A stretch of DNA of 64,000 bases from Apostichopus japonicus (GCF_037975245.1 NC_092572.1:32275989-32339988); one strand, 5' to 3'. Positions 26,558 to 39,710 are shown, counted from the first letter of the stretch. Numbers and translations: made by a program. Notes: generated from the letters alone by a model not told the origin.

Positions 26558-26629
26558 GAAGTGTGTAGAGTTTAAGAATACTGTAATGCTTCACCGTGGT
26601 TTTACTGACAAGAACCACATTCCCACCAG
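26558..26629 (+). CDS. Isolated predicted exon, plus strand
   Basis: Both splice sites are strong: acceptor with tract 'catatttttcctaagtattag' and donor 'caccag|gtaagc'. The 72-nt interval is open in one frame only, reading KCVEFKNTVMLHRGFTD then KNHIPT, protein-like and not low complexity. Phase is 2 in and 2 out (one base before, two after). No neighbouring exon was identified, so it may be a remnant or part of a gene with long introns. Family not recognised. Confidence 0.5.
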
Positions 26630-28010
26630 GTAAGCCTATTTTAACTTATTTAATGTTCTCTTTACTTCCCACATATAGGCCTAACTTATGCCATCTTTCA
26701 TGAACTTCTCACTAGATTTATCTTAAAAAAACTGATCCAATGGTCCATATTCTTCCCACATGATTTACTCCATGTTCTATACGGATAGAAAGTAAGACAA
26801 ATGCATATCTCTCATGCATATAATTGCAAGCTGAAATTAATCCTATACCTTGAGGAATCTATTAAATGATTTTCATCCCGATTCATTCATTTAAGTTGGA
26901 CCTAAGCCTAAAGGCGTAGGGCGTGCTATGAAAGTATTACAATTCTACATTTCTGTTTCGACAGGACTCACTGTTAGTATATTTATGATCTGGTCTGACA
27001 GCAATAACGTGAAAGGATAGCATATGTTCTGCTTGGAAGAGATATGTTGTAGCTGCATGGATGAACTATTAAATAACCAGGATTTACATAATAAGAGTTT
27101 GACTAACATGAGCTTAACATTATTCCCTTCAAATTAATGAAATATTACAATCGACACTGAAATATGATCATACAGACATGGATTATAAATCTTATAAATT
27201 GAAACTGCCTTGAAGATGCCATGTTTATATAGTAATCTGTTGTCATAAATTTAACATATAGCCTGTGTTATTTATGACGTGTTTAGTATATCAGTACATA
27301 TATAGCTTCACCATCACTGTCTCCTGTGCGTTACTTACCAGTACGATCATCGCTTTGTAGATTTATCATCCAGAGTAGAATTTAAGTCTAGAATCCTTTA
27401 ATCCTTAATTAAATAACAGATGAAAATCACGGAAAAAGAACATACGGAAACAGGAATGAAGAACATCCAATTGACAAGATGGCGTCGTGTAGGTCGTGTG
27501 ACGTTCTGACATACGATCCTGGACGCTAAATAGATATCGATAGGAATCAGTCTATAGTTTAACTGGTTTCAAAGTTCATGTTTAAAAGTTTACACAATCA
27601 AAGACTTTATTTGATAACACAATTCATATCTGATAGTTATACCTTGCTTTGTTTATTCTGTCATATCAGCCGTTCAAAGGTACCTGCTGTACGTTGATGC
27701 ATTGCTACGTCTATTAATACGCAAACATTGTAAGTTTCCGATGTATTTTACCTGTAAATTACACAAACTGTGTAGATGAAACTACAAGCGGCGATGGCCA
27801 ACTCCGAATATGTCTTGACAAGAAATCTACATATTGGTTTACGAAAATGAAAACAACGTAAGACCACGGTTTATTAAAAAATATGAAAACAAGTAAAGAA
27901 ATTATACACAATTTGACAAAAGAGAGTGTAGATATGATGAGCTATAGAGCGGAATTCTAACAAGTATATAAGGATTGTAGGGTATTTCAATATTCAGAAT
28001 TCAATATTTT
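26630..28010. other. Non-coding, contains duplication A copy 2
   Basis: Apart from the block at 27288-27472 nothing is recognised. The 27473-28010 segment is AT-rich. Confidence 0.4.
27288..27472. repeat. Dispersed duplication A, copy 2
   Basis: Partner of 23877-24062, 3.4 kb away, same orientation. Confidence 0.85.
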
Positions 28011-28195
28011 GTCATTTTGACGACTTGTTGTATCTCGGCAAAACGTCAATTTTCAAATTTTTGTCATTTTGACGACTTGTTGTATCTCGGCAAAAACGTC
28101 AATTTTCAGAATTTTTGTCATTTTGACGACTTGTTGTATCTCGGCAAAACGTCATTTTTCTGAATTTTGTCATTTTGACGAGTTTGTTACTCTTT
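28011..28195. repeat. Short tandem array, unit 52-54 bp, about 3.4 copies
   Basis: 'gtcattttgacgacttgttg' starts at 28011, 28063 and 28117, with a truncated copy at 28169. Each full unit also has 'tatctcggcaaaacgtca'. Confidence 0.92.
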
Positions 28196-29834
28196 CATCA
28201 CCATGTACCTTCTACGCTTCCGTAATATACGATAGCATAACTCGTGAAAACAGAATGAGGTGTGGGTCAACAATAGCCTAGTGTTAGGATTGTAGTACAT
28301 TCTATGCTTGTATCTGTTGCGCGAGTAGCTATAGACAGTAGACTGGAGTAACGCTATTTATCTCTACTGAATCGGTGTAACAGTGTCGGTACATTTAAGT
28401 AGAGCTGTGTATGTGTAAATGAGGAAACATGTGGTGTAAGTCACTGACGGACATTGATGACAATGGGTGTAACTCGTATAAAAATGATGAATAAATCACT
28501 AAAATTTTAATTGTGACCGCGAAGACTACGATACCTAGACCAAGGTTAATTAATTTAAGCCATTCTTAGAGTTAGCCTAACCAAACCTAAGGATTAAAGG
28601 GAAGGAATCCCAAACCATCATAATGAACTTATATCACCAAGATCCTTGTGTTGAACTTATCTCTAAAATATCTGAGTCCATTTTCTTGCACGGTACTGGA
28701 GTAAATTGGTTCTTAAAAGTTGTGGCATGGAGCTATTTTTTGCCAATGTGTAATGTCACAGTGCCACTTTAAATAAAACATCAAACAATCACCTTAACTC
28801 AATAGAAAGAGTATTATAACAGAGTATGTTTTGATCCACATATATAAACAACTTTAAGCAAGTAAAGGTGAGTGTTAACCTATAACCAAGACATGAATAA
28901 CTGAAAACCTTAATTCAAAAGAAAGAGTATTAGAATAGAGTATGTTTATATCCACATATATATAAACCACTTAAAGTAAGTTAGGGTTAGGGTTAACCTA
29001 ACATTAATACATTAAGAACTGAACATTTCAAAGCTGTATCTTACACATATCAGTCATTGGTAATTATCATTAAGGTGTTATTGTCCATGAATTTGCTATA
29101 AAACTCATATAATGGTCATTAATGTACATTATTTATAATTACATTCAACTTTTCCATTCTAAACATTTCCCTCTTTGACACATTTTGTATCTGAGTCTAA
29201 TCTAAGCCACTAAGTCTTGATACCCGTGATTGTCAACTGTATCGGATTATCTGTGACTTGATACACCCAATCAGACATGGGCGTACATACGGGTCCCCCT
29301 TGTACCCCTAGAAAATCAGAGCATTATACAAAACAGCAAGAAATAACTCAACATCATAAGCCCCTACACCGCCAATGAGACTGAATTCCTTTCGGAAAAA
29401 GAATCTTTTTTCGATAAAAAATGAATATCAGAGAACATTTAATATCTGAAACGTGAAAATGTATCAGCTCAGGTCTCAGGCTTCCCAGCAGGGCTTAGAA
29501 TACATTCCGGAGTATTTTAATTCCTTTCTCTGACATGTTTTCGTGCTTTAAACTCACTACAAGCAGTGGAGTAGCCAGAGGGGTGGGGGAAGAGGGATGG
29601 AGGCAGGGTGATGTCCCCCAAAAGCATTTTCGAGGGCGAACCGGGTTAGCAAGAAAGGGTGATAAACCCAAAAAATATAATGCTAATAAACTATATTTTT
29701 TGATGAGAAATGAGTATCATTAAGGATCGATAGTTAAGAGAAAATCTGAATGAGCCAATGAGAACACGTGGATAAATGATATGATAACGGAATTTATTTC
29801 TGTTTTAAACTTTTCTAATTAAACCGAACGATCA
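28196..29834. other. Non-coding with a local duplication
   Basis: A tandem pair of ~120-bp units lies at 28795-29025 (see separate entry). Otherwise AT-rich. Near 29567-29660 is a G-rich interspersed-repeat-like segment ('gtggagtagccagaggggtgg'). Confidence 0.4.
28795..29025. repeat. Tandem duplication of a ~120-bp unit
   Basis: 'agaaagagtatta' and 'agagtatgtttt.atccacatatat' occur in both halves. The second half carries 'gttagggttagggttaac', two telomere-like TTAGGG units. Confidence 0.75.
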
Positions 29835-29950
29835 AAACCTGCCTGTTGTGGAATGTTTATTGGTGAACCACGTGACCAATTCCTCTTCATTGTGTCCTTA
29901 TAGAGGGGCTCCGGAAAAGGGTTCAATCCAGGAGGTGGAGGTGGGGGGGG
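29835..29950 (-). repeat. Interspersed repeat R2, copy on minus strand
   Basis: Reverse complement contains 'ctggattgaa', 'ccctttccggagcccc', 'tataaggacac' and 'ggtcacgtggtt', matching 43460-43560 and, more weakly, 34640-34730 on the plus strand. It ends in a C/G homopolymer run near 29941-29955. Confidence 0.6.
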
Positions 29951-30746
29951 GGGGGCGGTGGCAGACATCGAATGCAGTGTGACATATATCAAAATATCGC
30001 TAAGATTATGTCCAAGATTATAATACGATAACAATATCTCAGTCACTCGATTTACCATATTATAGACATTTGCATATTGGACGTTTGCAATAACGGTAAG
30101 GTGGGGGGGGGGGGGGAACAAAGAAGTAGCAAAGTAAGGAATATCTCAAAATGCTAAGGCTTGCGGGCTTCACCCCTGCACCCTACTGGGGCTTTCAAAT
30201 ACATTTCAGTAAATGGAATTTCTCTCTTAAATGTATTTTTTAGCTGTATAATGAATATCGGGTAACAATAGATACAGTATATGAAAAGTGAAACTGGTGC
30301 AGCTTAGTAAAGTCCCAATGAGACTCACTAGGGCTTAGAATACATTCTGGAGAAATTTGATTCCTCTCTCTGACCTGTTTTTTGTTTTTGCTTTAACCCT
30401 TTGTATACTGTACTAAAAACTCTCTTGCACAAATCGAGCAGAAATCTAAGAAATCCACACAAAATACCGAACGTAAGTTTACAGCAACTCATTTATTTAC
30501 CGTGCTGCTTTATACATTCCATTCGAGCACTTAGAATGTTTGTTATAGTTTGTTTGTTATATCGTTTTATGTAATAACTTTTGTATTAGTAGATGTATTT
30601 TATATGATATCCTATCATCTTGACATTTTCTCCCTTTTTATATTAGTTATTCTTGGACTGTTTGGTATCCTATCATCTTAAAAAAAACACTTTTATATGA
30701 GTTATTCTTCTTGTTGAGGTGTTATATGACTCCTCTCTATAAATTT

Positions 30747-31027
30747 TATATGTATACTGGAAGGAAATAAAAAGAAGGAACAACATACTACAGTACAACT
30801 TGGAAACACTTGAACAATGGCACAGTTATTTCCTTCTTTAAATCTGAGGATTCACACGAGGTTGGGTTGGATATTATGAATGTGCCTGTGAGCGTAAGAT
30901 TTTTTTTTATATGTATACTGGAAGGAAATAAAAAGAAGGAACAACATACTATAGTACAACTTGGAAACACTTGAACAATGGCACAGTTGTTGGGTTGGAT
31001 ATTATGAATGTGCCTGTGAGCGTAATA
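30747..31027. repeat. Tandem duplication, 161-bp spacing, second copy with internal deletion
   Basis: 'tgtatactggaaggaaataa' begins at 30751 and again at 30912. The second copy lacks about 40 bp around 'atttccttctttaaatctg'. Identity outside the gap is near 99%, so the event is recent. Confidence 0.93.
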
Positions 31028-31256
31028 AAATTTCACATTCCGTTTAAGGGGATAGTATAGTGGAATAGCTTCCCAAAGCGTTTGCAGGATACTTAGAAAC
31101 TATCGTCAGAGACATTTCACGTAATACACTAACTTGAAAATGAAGAATTGCACACAATTTTCCGTAGTCTGTGTGCTTTATAAGAGTTCCGACTTAACAG
31201 ATTACGCCACTGGAACTATTATTTTTGCAACTGCATGTGTTCACGTTTCATCATAT

Positions 31257-31716
31257 ACCTTGTCTATTTTATACATTATAGAAAATGGTGGTGGTTCTTT
31301 AAAATAAATAGGACTAATATATAACCCTTTCAGCAGCCGGCTCTCCTTGCCCTCCCTACCTCAACATATCTCTATCCGACACCCTACATTTCACCCAAGA
31401 AACACATACTAAAACACTTACATCCGCCCATAACCCATACAAATTCCTTGTCTATTTTATACATTGCAACAAAACGTGGGCGTTCTTTTAAATTAATAAG
31501 ACCAATATACCACCATTTCAACAGCCGGCTCTCCTTGCCCTATATACCACCTCCCCTCGTCATATCCGACTACATCCATGCCACTCAAGAAAAACATACT
31601 AAATCACGTATGTTGATACCTGCGTATAACCCATTCCTTGTCTATTTTATACATTAAAGTAAACCGTGCACATTCTTTTTAAAATTAATAAGACCAATGT
31701 ACCACCCCTTCGATTA
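31257..31716. repeat. Tandem repeat, unit ~189 bp, about 2.4 copies
   Basis: 'cttgtctattttatacatt' occurs at 31259, 31447 and 31637. 'cagccggctctccttgccct' is in the first two copies. Moderate divergence. Confidence 0.9.
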
Positions 31717-32863
31717 TTTTCTTCTATCGTAAGGTTATTCCACCTAACCCCCCCCCCCCCTTCCTCTCCCCATGTGACAGTGAACATTCACGGTGTACCC
31801 TATGACTACTACACACAAAAGTGACGAATACTAGTCTGTGACAGGACGAAACTTCAAAATTTAGTTCTAGCATAGTGACGAATGTGTGGCGAATGTCTAA
31901 AATTAACTGAAAATGACATGACATAACGACGAATATGTTTACACTAAAATTACTACTATGTAAGAAATTTTTCGATCAGCAACAAACATAAGAACTCAAA
32001 GTTCTATTTGTTATATTTAAAATATTGACAACTTTCGGTAAAAAAGATCCTCTTTTAGTTACGCTATACTAAAGTCAATATATGAAAATCTTTAGAGCGC
32101 GTTTTCTCAAAATTCACATTTTGAACATTCGTCACTACGCCAGAACGGGGACGATATATGAACGGGTTAGATGCTTTCAAATATTGAATCATGTTAGAAA
32201 ACTGAGGATATCATATTTTTTTTTCATTTAAAGAACTTTATATGCTTCAGTTAGGCGACAATATGGTGCAGTAGCGCAATGGCATGCACATAATATCAAA
32301 TGTGTGTGTGTGGGGGAGGGGGGGGGGCTAGGTATAAATGACTCCCTACTATTGGAGCCTGAACTTCTGTGATAGGTCCAGAGGCGGATGAAGGACTTTA
32401 TAGATTAGGGGGCCTGAGCTGGATTATTGAAACCGGCTGCTATGTGAGATGGGAGTCTGGAGATCCTGCCCGGAAAGATAAATATAAATTTAGACATAAA
32501 ATTGTGCACTGTGCATATTTAGACTATAAAGCAGGTCCTAACACTCAACGCAATGTTAATTAATAAATGATAACATAATAGTAAGAGTGATTATACAACC
32601 GTATCAAGCGTCCAATTCTCATCAGGATAATTGCTACAATCCACCGACTAAACCATTTCCCAACGACTGACGATCCGAGATGTGACCATGACCCACATGC
32701 ACTCCCCACCCCCTAGCACCTAGACTGACGAATCGAGGTGGGCCATGGCCCACATCCCCTGACTGACGATCCGAGATGGTGCCAAGGCCTACGTGCCCTA
32801 CTCCACCCCCTTGCGCACTCCATTGTAGGAGCGTCGAGTGCCAGATCCGGTCCCGAGGACAAA
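31717..32863. other. Non-coding, no gene recognised
   Basis: C run at 31749-31759 and G run near 32312-32328. The segment 32640-32860 repeats 'gactgacgatccgagatg' three times with variation, a small local repeat. Confidence 0.4.
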
Positions 32864-33590
32864 ACCGGGCCCCCTCTTTTCACTGGTCACATATCCCATA
32901 TTTTTGTATAGCCCATCTATACTTCTTCCAGGCGCGCAATATGATTACGAGGCCACCAGATTGCAAAATGATGCTATCATTACATCACGTCAACTCCTGT
33001 GTATGCGACTATGCTTGAGTGTTATAAAACTCAGCAACTTTCAACATCATTTAGTGGAGGGGAAGGGAGAAAAGGGGAAAGAGAAGAGGGGAGTGGAAGG
33101 GAAGGGGAGTAGCAAGGGAGGGTAGGGGGAGGGAGGAGGCACATGTTCCCAATCTCCCAGTGGCTACGGTACTATATATATATTTACTGTACACAATAGT
33201 ACGTATATAGACAGGCATACGCAGGTATCTATATATCAGTGACTCAAATAGAGATGTTGTTTATAATAGAGACGACAAGCCGGTATCACGTGACGCAGGT
33301 AACTTTGTCTAGAAGAGTCAATTACTGAATCAAAGTTAACTTGTTCGATGAAATCTCGTTCTATGCTAAGCATGACTAATGATGAAAAACTTAAGGTAGA
33401 TCACGCTGTATACTATAAAACACAATCAGCCTATCCAGTATCATACATATCACGGATATTTATTTTCGTTGCCGATTTTCATTTTGCAAATCTCGGTTGC
33501 GTTTCCTAAAATGTTTGCGTGAGGGGAGGGGGTTTCTGTCTTAATTCAGCCCTCTGGATACGCCGAAGCTCATATCGAGTTTAAAGGTTG
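32864..33590. repeat. Dispersed duplication B, copy 2
   Basis: Partner of 24590-25140. It has an extra GA-rich insertion (33052-33140, 'ggggaagggagaaaagg') absent from the other copy. Confidence 0.8.
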
Positions 33591-34315
33591 CTATACAGAT
33601 TTTCTAGTAATTCGGTCTAAACGCCCCCCCCCCCCCCTCCTCCTCGTCCTTTGTAGCAAAGTAACTACTTAAGTATAAACTATGCTAGTACCTTCCAAAG
33701 TTTCATGTAAAAGTATGTGACCTTCAAATATATAACTAGGTATTACTTAGCTAGAAAATGGTAGTTTTAAGTTAGGCTAGAGTAATGCTCGCGATGAGCA
33801 AAGCCGCCAACAGCTAAGAGAAACCGTACTTCTTTAGGGAGATGTTACATTTTTAACGTTTATTTATACATGAAATTGAAAACTGGAGGAAGTCTTAAGT
33901 GGAAATGAGCTGGCGTTTGCATGTTTTAATTTGTCATAAAACTGGTATTTGTTTATTGAACTGTTTACATTCACATTGAAAAGGAGACAGGACACCAAAA
34001 GATGACATTATATCGCCCCACCCCCCACCATCTAAAGTATATACATGTATACATTACCAGATACGTTATCTACTCTGCTTGTCTCTGATTGGCTATCCGT
34101 TCCTGTTAATTAGTTAGATTACTCAGCATATCTCTGTTGCACATTGACCTCACTGAAGATTCTGTACACTGTATAGTGACAGCAACAAGTATCATGGTGA
34201 ACTTTGTTCTGCCATTTACTTCGCCTGCAGCCCTTCTGTACAACCATAAAGTAACATTGAACAAATTCAGAGCGCTTACAGGGAGCTTGTAGTGATGTGT
34301 CTGTGTCTGGTGGGG
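33591..34315. other. Non-coding, no gene recognised
   Basis: C run at 33624-33637. A 34-residue frame from ATG 34195 has no supporting context. Confidence 0.4.
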
Positions 34316-35730
34316 AATGATGGGGGGGGGGAATGATATTAACGATATTATTTTATAAAACTTAAAGTACCCTGTAAAAGTGCCCCTCTTTGTAATACGA
34401 AATGATCTTTACTAATACAAATGTCCTCTTATAAATTTGTAACTTTGTAAAAATGCCCTTTTTTTATTTTGATGTACTATATTGTTGAATACATTAATGC
34501 AATTACAATGAGAATATTCTCTTTTGTCAAAACAGTACATTCAACATTGCTGTATTTTGTGGTACGGCATGCACAGAAAACAGTTTTGCCGGAAATTTTA
34601 TGTATAACTTGGTGGTCTTTAGCCCCACTGCCTATTGGAGTGTGTCCCCCACCCCACCCCCACACTCCTCAGGATTTAAAACTCTTCCGCCGTCCCTGGT
34701 AGAACGAGATATGGACAGACGAAAACCATTCCCAACTAGACAGAGATTGTTCAGTTTTATTAAAGAAGAACAAAAAAGAATTGAATCCAGTTATATCATT
34801 CAAATAAATTCGAAAAGCACAATATTTATCAGATTAGTCAATATTTATCAGATTATTCAATACTCTCACAACCAAGTTTGCTGTTTGATCTGATTAGTTT
34901 CAATTGTCACTCTTTCTTCTGAATGAGATGGTCGAGCGCCCTCGAAAGCAAAAGTTATTTGTCCTAGCTCTGGTGGTCACTTACACCGAAGATGTCATAC
35001 GCCCTCAATTAAGCACACTATTATATTGGTTATGGTAAAGTGATGGTTATTGTTAGAATAAATATAGCATTCCAAATATCAAGTTGATAAAACATCGTTA
35101 GATTATAGATAGACATGTTGATTATTTTTGTCTCGCAAGGAATGATGAACTGAAGTTCTACACGCCATGTAGTGAACTCACAGGATAAAGTCGTTCGATA
35201 TTTGATCGAGTCATTTTAATTTCAATGGGGCTCTCCAGCGTCCTGTCCGAGGGTGCTGTCATATAGGTCCTAACAGAGTTCAGACTGTAGGTCTTAACGT
35301 GCTTAATATGTACAGTTTACAAAACTATACTCTAAAATAACACGATGTCGTAAATGCACAACACTCACAAGCATACGAACACGCAGGGGGAATTTGTATG
35401 CAGAGGCGTAATAAAAAATGAATGCTTTTGAACTGTTTTTTGCTCCTGTAAAAATCTTGCAAATATAACATCATTTCACAACTAAGCACCCGTAATGATG
35501 TAGTTTTAATTTCGAGGGGAGTACCTCCTCCCCGTACGGCCCCTCTTCAAAGCCGACACATTCACCGGAACAACATTCAAGTGAAAACGTGTCACCGAGC
35601 AAAATAATTGGAAAGGAAAGGAAAACCAGGGCCATAAGACGTGTTTACTGTTGCTCTGTATGCGTGAGTTGACTATCAGAACTCTTGAATCAAATAATGA
35701 TAACTGTTATTGATGTTCAAGAATTGTGTA
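34316..35730. repeat. Large dispersed duplication C, copy 1
   Basis: Collinear with 43088-44930. Shared landmarks in order are a G run, 'tgcccctct', the R2 repeat, 'cgaagatgtcatacgccctc', 'aacaccgt...acgaacacgcaggg' type words, 'aagcacccgtaatgatgta', 'aaaaccagggccata' and 'tcaaataatgat'. Identity is about 70-80% with indels. No coding signal in either copy. Confidence 0.8.
34640..34730 (+). repeat. Interspersed repeat R2, copy inside duplication C
   Basis: 'ctcaggatttaaaactcttc', 'cgccgtccctggtagaacgagatatggacag' region; equivalent to 43475-43540. Confidence 0.6.
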
Positions 35731-35940
35731 TTTTCTTATATCTTTAAAAAAAGTCTTTACACAATGGCTTTGCCTTTTTACCATTTAATCCCGTTTTTCC
35801 TTTTACATCTGTCATTAACATTTAACATAAATCAAGGCGGTTTCATTATCACACAGGGACGGATCCAGGATTTTCGAAAAGCGGAGGGGAGAGGAAGGGG
35901 GCGGTGAGGTTTTTCCGAGGTACAGGAATTGTCATGATTA

Positions 35941-36050
35941 ATACCTAAGCGGAGCGCCACCATCAGTTGGCGTGTAGCAGAACAAACACATTTTTGACAA
36001 AATTGCCTCCCGAGGATTGCCAGAAATAGCTCTTCCCGGGCCTTGTTAGT
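35941..36050 (+). repeat. Interspersed repeat R1, copy 1
   Basis: Starts 'cctaagcggagcgccaccat' and includes 'ttggcgtgtagc', 'ttgcctccc' and 'gccagaaatagctcttcccg'. Preceded at 35858-35905 by 'ggatccaggattttcgaaaa', part of the same composite. Confidence 0.8.
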
Positions 36051-37736
36051 TGCAATTAAAAAAAAATTGAGCTCTTACGTGTTGGAAATTTAAACTTCCC
36101 AAAATAAGTAAATTCGAAAACAAAATCGGTAAAGTCACTTTGTCGGGGAAGAAAATGACTTAACTCTATATTCGATGTTCTACACAGGTAATTGAAGGTA
36201 ATCATATTTAGTAAATCACGTGACATAAATATAATTCCATGACAGTTGGTCTTAGAAAGGTTCAAATTCGTGTTGATTGCAACTAGTGGATGTACTTGTA
36301 GGTATACAATAATTGCTACGTCAATAATCAGATATAAAAATACGCAGAGCATTCTGATAGTAGCCATAGCCTTTATAAACTCTGTAATTTCGGTGTAAAT
36401 TGTTAGGTTTGTGTTATTATTATTATTATTATTATTAGTTTTACATGCCAAACAAGGACTTAGTGTGGGCACCTAATGAGCTGAAAAGATGAGTCGTGTG
36501 GGGAACTGGGGGCCGCTGCCCCCTCGTTAGTAGGCTAAAAAGGCCTTGATATATGGTTAATGAAGTTAGTAGAATGACGATACCAGAAAGGCATGCGTCG
36601 AAGGTGCGAGCTATCTAGGGGGTCCGAGGTAATTCCCCGCAAAACTTAGCACTTTTGGACGTCAAATGGTGCAATGTGATGCACATATAATCCCTATACA
36701 TAGATAGGATCAAGTGAGTCATTGGAATTTTTCTCGTACACAAGGAATTACGATTATTTTCCAAATATTTATGAGTGGGGGGGGGGGGGTGGGCGGGATA
36801 CGAAGACATTACGTCCCCAACCAAATAATTGGGATGGAGGGAAATATCTTTGCGAGAAATTTTCAAGAATTGACAAAGCGATAAGTATTACAACAAATTG
36901 GCAGTGGTTTGCAAATAATATAACTCTTATGTTGTGTAACCAGCTTTGGGAATGCATTATCTTCTAAATTTGCTAAATTGGACAACAAAATTCCACAACT
37001 GGTAAAGTACCGAAGAAAACCAGTACTTACGCTTATTTGAAATGATAGAATCAAATTCACCAGTTTAGGGAATATTTGTAGAATAGCCTTTGGCGGTTTA
37101 TTTCTGACATTATTCCTCATTCACGAGTATGGCACTTTAGACCCACCATATACGGTCATAGACACACGGTTAGATAGATTGAGAGTATAATAATATGAGT
37201 GAACATTACATGGTTTAGTCAGATAACTATGGACACAAAATGTGACTTAAATTGTTATTAAAATCTTCCTCTTTATAATCCATTGAAAGAGCAAAGAGAA
37301 CACATATTTGTTTTTTCTATTTTGGGACACGAATTTTCAACAAATTTGAAAAATTTGGCCACACTTCAAACTTCGCGGCTCGAGGACAGGGAAAGGGTTT
37401 GGTGTGATTACCTGATAACATATCGTCCTTGCCGTGACCAACTCAATTATACATTGGGGATAGCATTCAATAATATATACACAATTACAAGGCTCTAATT
37501 TAATACTGTCATTGTCATCTCATGAGGAATATAAGCTAATATCTAGAGAAATGTCATGGTAATGAGTTATTAGTGTGATTCAACTTAAATGTTACCAATA
37601 TTTGTCAACACGAGACGTTCATGTTATTGGCCTTTTCACAAGTCGAATTCTCCAAATCGTGGAGTCTAACTCCGTGAAGTTAATTTCCTCAACGATTGTC
37701 CGACAGGTAGTAAATAAATAAAAGAACATCACTCAC
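36051..37736. other. Non-coding, with weak exon-like pieces
   Basis: Holds a (TTA)n run at 36413-36438 and a G run at 36778-36789. The 138-codon minus-strand frame at 36056-36472 starts in that microsatellite and is not believed. On the minus strand 37412-37520 is open into a good donor ('tatcag|gtaatc'), reading IIECYPQCIIELVTARTIC, but has no phase-matched acceptor. Confidence 0.35.
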
Positions 37737-37913
37737 CAGCGGTCTATTCTCATACCAAGGCTGTTCTCCCGGACAATCCCCAGTTACTGTAGCTTTCAAA
37801 TTCCCGGCTGATAGGTATACGTGTAGGCCTTTAGTAGTACAGTTATATACTGGTAAAGGAAGGAATATAGCAACCGTGTTTGCTCCTACTGACCATTCCT
37901 TTCTACGATCCCG
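37737..37913 (-). CDS. Predicted exon of an unknown, possibly secreted protein
   Basis: The minus strand shows an uninterrupted frame of 59 codons ending exactly at an excellent donor ('ccgctg|gtgagt'). It includes EWSVGANTVAIFLPLPVYNC, then TTKGLHVYLSAGNLKATV and TGDCPGEQPWYENRPL. Alternating hydrophobic residues and two Cys suggest a beta-rich extracellular module. The 5' boundary is uncertain (possible acceptors end at 37903 or 37889); coordinates give the stop-bounded frame. It ends in phase 0, as does the 36-bp exon at 45502-45537 upstream on the same strand. No family recognised. Confidence 0.5.
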
Positions 37914-38454
37914 TCAGCTACCATGTGGCTTTATGAAGGGGAGCAAGGCAAACAGGGGAAGAGGGGACCTAACACTGGAAAACTCCTGCGACTGAATAAA
38001 CAGGGTTATGATGTTCTGGTGTAAAAGAATCTTTAAATTTTCTTATGGAAATTAAATACATGTCATCTGTGGCATGCGTGGCTGGTTATTATGATTACGT
38101 AACCATGTGTTTCTTTGTTACGTTAGACAATCTGTTTTGCTTCATATAAAAACAAGAAGCCATTATGTTCGTAGAGTTATTATTCTTTCTTTATATATCT
38201 TAAATCTCGTTGATATTTCGCTGATGACTCGTTACCTGTTTTCAATATTTCGTATAATATATTTCAATATGTCAGTGTTCAACCTTTGCGTTTTCGTGAT
38301 CCCTTTGATACTATTTATTTAAATACTTTATCTTCAGCTTACTGAGTTGGCTTCATCAATTCCAATCTATCTGGAGTAAGAGATCAATAGATATTCTAAA
38401 AATAATTATTATCATCGTCATCGTCGTCATCGTCATCGTCATCGATCGAAGAAC
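37914..38454. other. Non-coding
   Basis: No exon found; ends in a degenerate (TCATCG)n stretch at 38410-38445. Confidence 0.4.
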
Positions 38455-38706
38455 ACAAAAACGTTTTTAACACGTTATTAAAACGTTTCGTCTTTTGTTT
38501 TGATAACGTTAATTGTGGAGTAATAAATATGCCACGAAAACGTTTTCAGGCTATTATTTCAAAACATTTTTTCGTTAAAACATTAATATAACATTAATAT
38601 TTCATAAAAACGTTATGCCGACGTTTTCATAACACCACATTTAACGTTATTAAAACATATTTTAGAGGCTCTTTTATAAATGTTATGATAACGTTTTGTG
38701 TTTGCT
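38455..38706. repeat. AACGTT-rich segment between two trinucleotide runs
   Basis: Roughly ten 'aacgtt' or one-off variants ('aaaacgtttt', 'ttaaaacgtt', 'gataacgtt') within 250 bp, many overlapping 'ttattaaaacg'. It is flanked on both sides by (TCA/TCG)n. The palindromic word is far above expectation in this AT-rich context. Confidence 0.7.
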
Positions 38707-38990
<284 letters not shown>

Positions 38991-39507
38991 CCTAACCTTT
39001 AATATATTTGACAAAATGTTACAACAAAATAACTGCACTAATTTCTGCTAACTTGATATGCCCAAAAAATAGAGCATTCATCTAATAAAACATCACTGTT
39101 TTTCGGAATTTTGGACAAGTTTCATTTGAATTTTCTAGCTGATTATAGCAGATTTCGTTGTGATGCAGACACAATATAGTCTCAACATAAATTCTCATTA
39201 CATATCGCAGCGATGATCATGCCCAACGTATCGTCACTAAAGTTTAAAGATTAATCGCATGTTTTTAACTTAAATACCTCGAGTAAATTACAGAACATTT
39301 ATTTTTAAACCTTTGCATAGAAATGATCGGTTAAGTTAATATGAAAACGCTATAGTGCATGTTAGATTATGTGATTGTAAGAAACTGCCCTGTCTGTCTA
39401 GTTGTCTGACGAGTATTCAAACAATAATTGATCTATGGAGCACGCCCTCTATTAATCAATAATTATCGTTGCTGGTCAGAATTAGAGCGTCCTGCTACAT
39501 CCATGTG
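38991..39507. other. Non-coding
   Basis: AT-rich, nothing recognised. Confidence 0.5.
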
Positions 39508-39710
39508 CAGTGGCGGAGATTTCTTGTCAGAAGTGGGGGGGGGGGGGGGTTGCAGGCCATTGATGAAATAAAAAGGCATAACTGCTGGCTCACTATCTAA
39601 GTGGAGCGCCACCATAAGTTGGCGCGAAGTGCACAAGAATTTTTTAGCAAATATTGCCTCCCAGATTGCAGTAAATGGCACTGCTCAGGCCTTGAAAAGC
39701 TGCATTTAAC
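39508..39710 (+). repeat. Interspersed repeat R1 composite, copy 2
   Basis: 'gtggcggagatttcttgtcag' plus a G run, then the R1 core 'ctatctaagtggagcgccac' at 39594. Tandem with copy 3. Confidence 0.8.

Noticed and set aside
28985-29002. Telomere repeat (TTAGGG)
   Set aside because: Only two units inside a local duplication; no array, so not a telomeric site.
36056-36472. 138-residue minus-strand frame
   Set aside because: Begins inside a (TTA)n run (Asn stretch); no splice sites, no recognisable domain, composition like translated AT-rich DNA.
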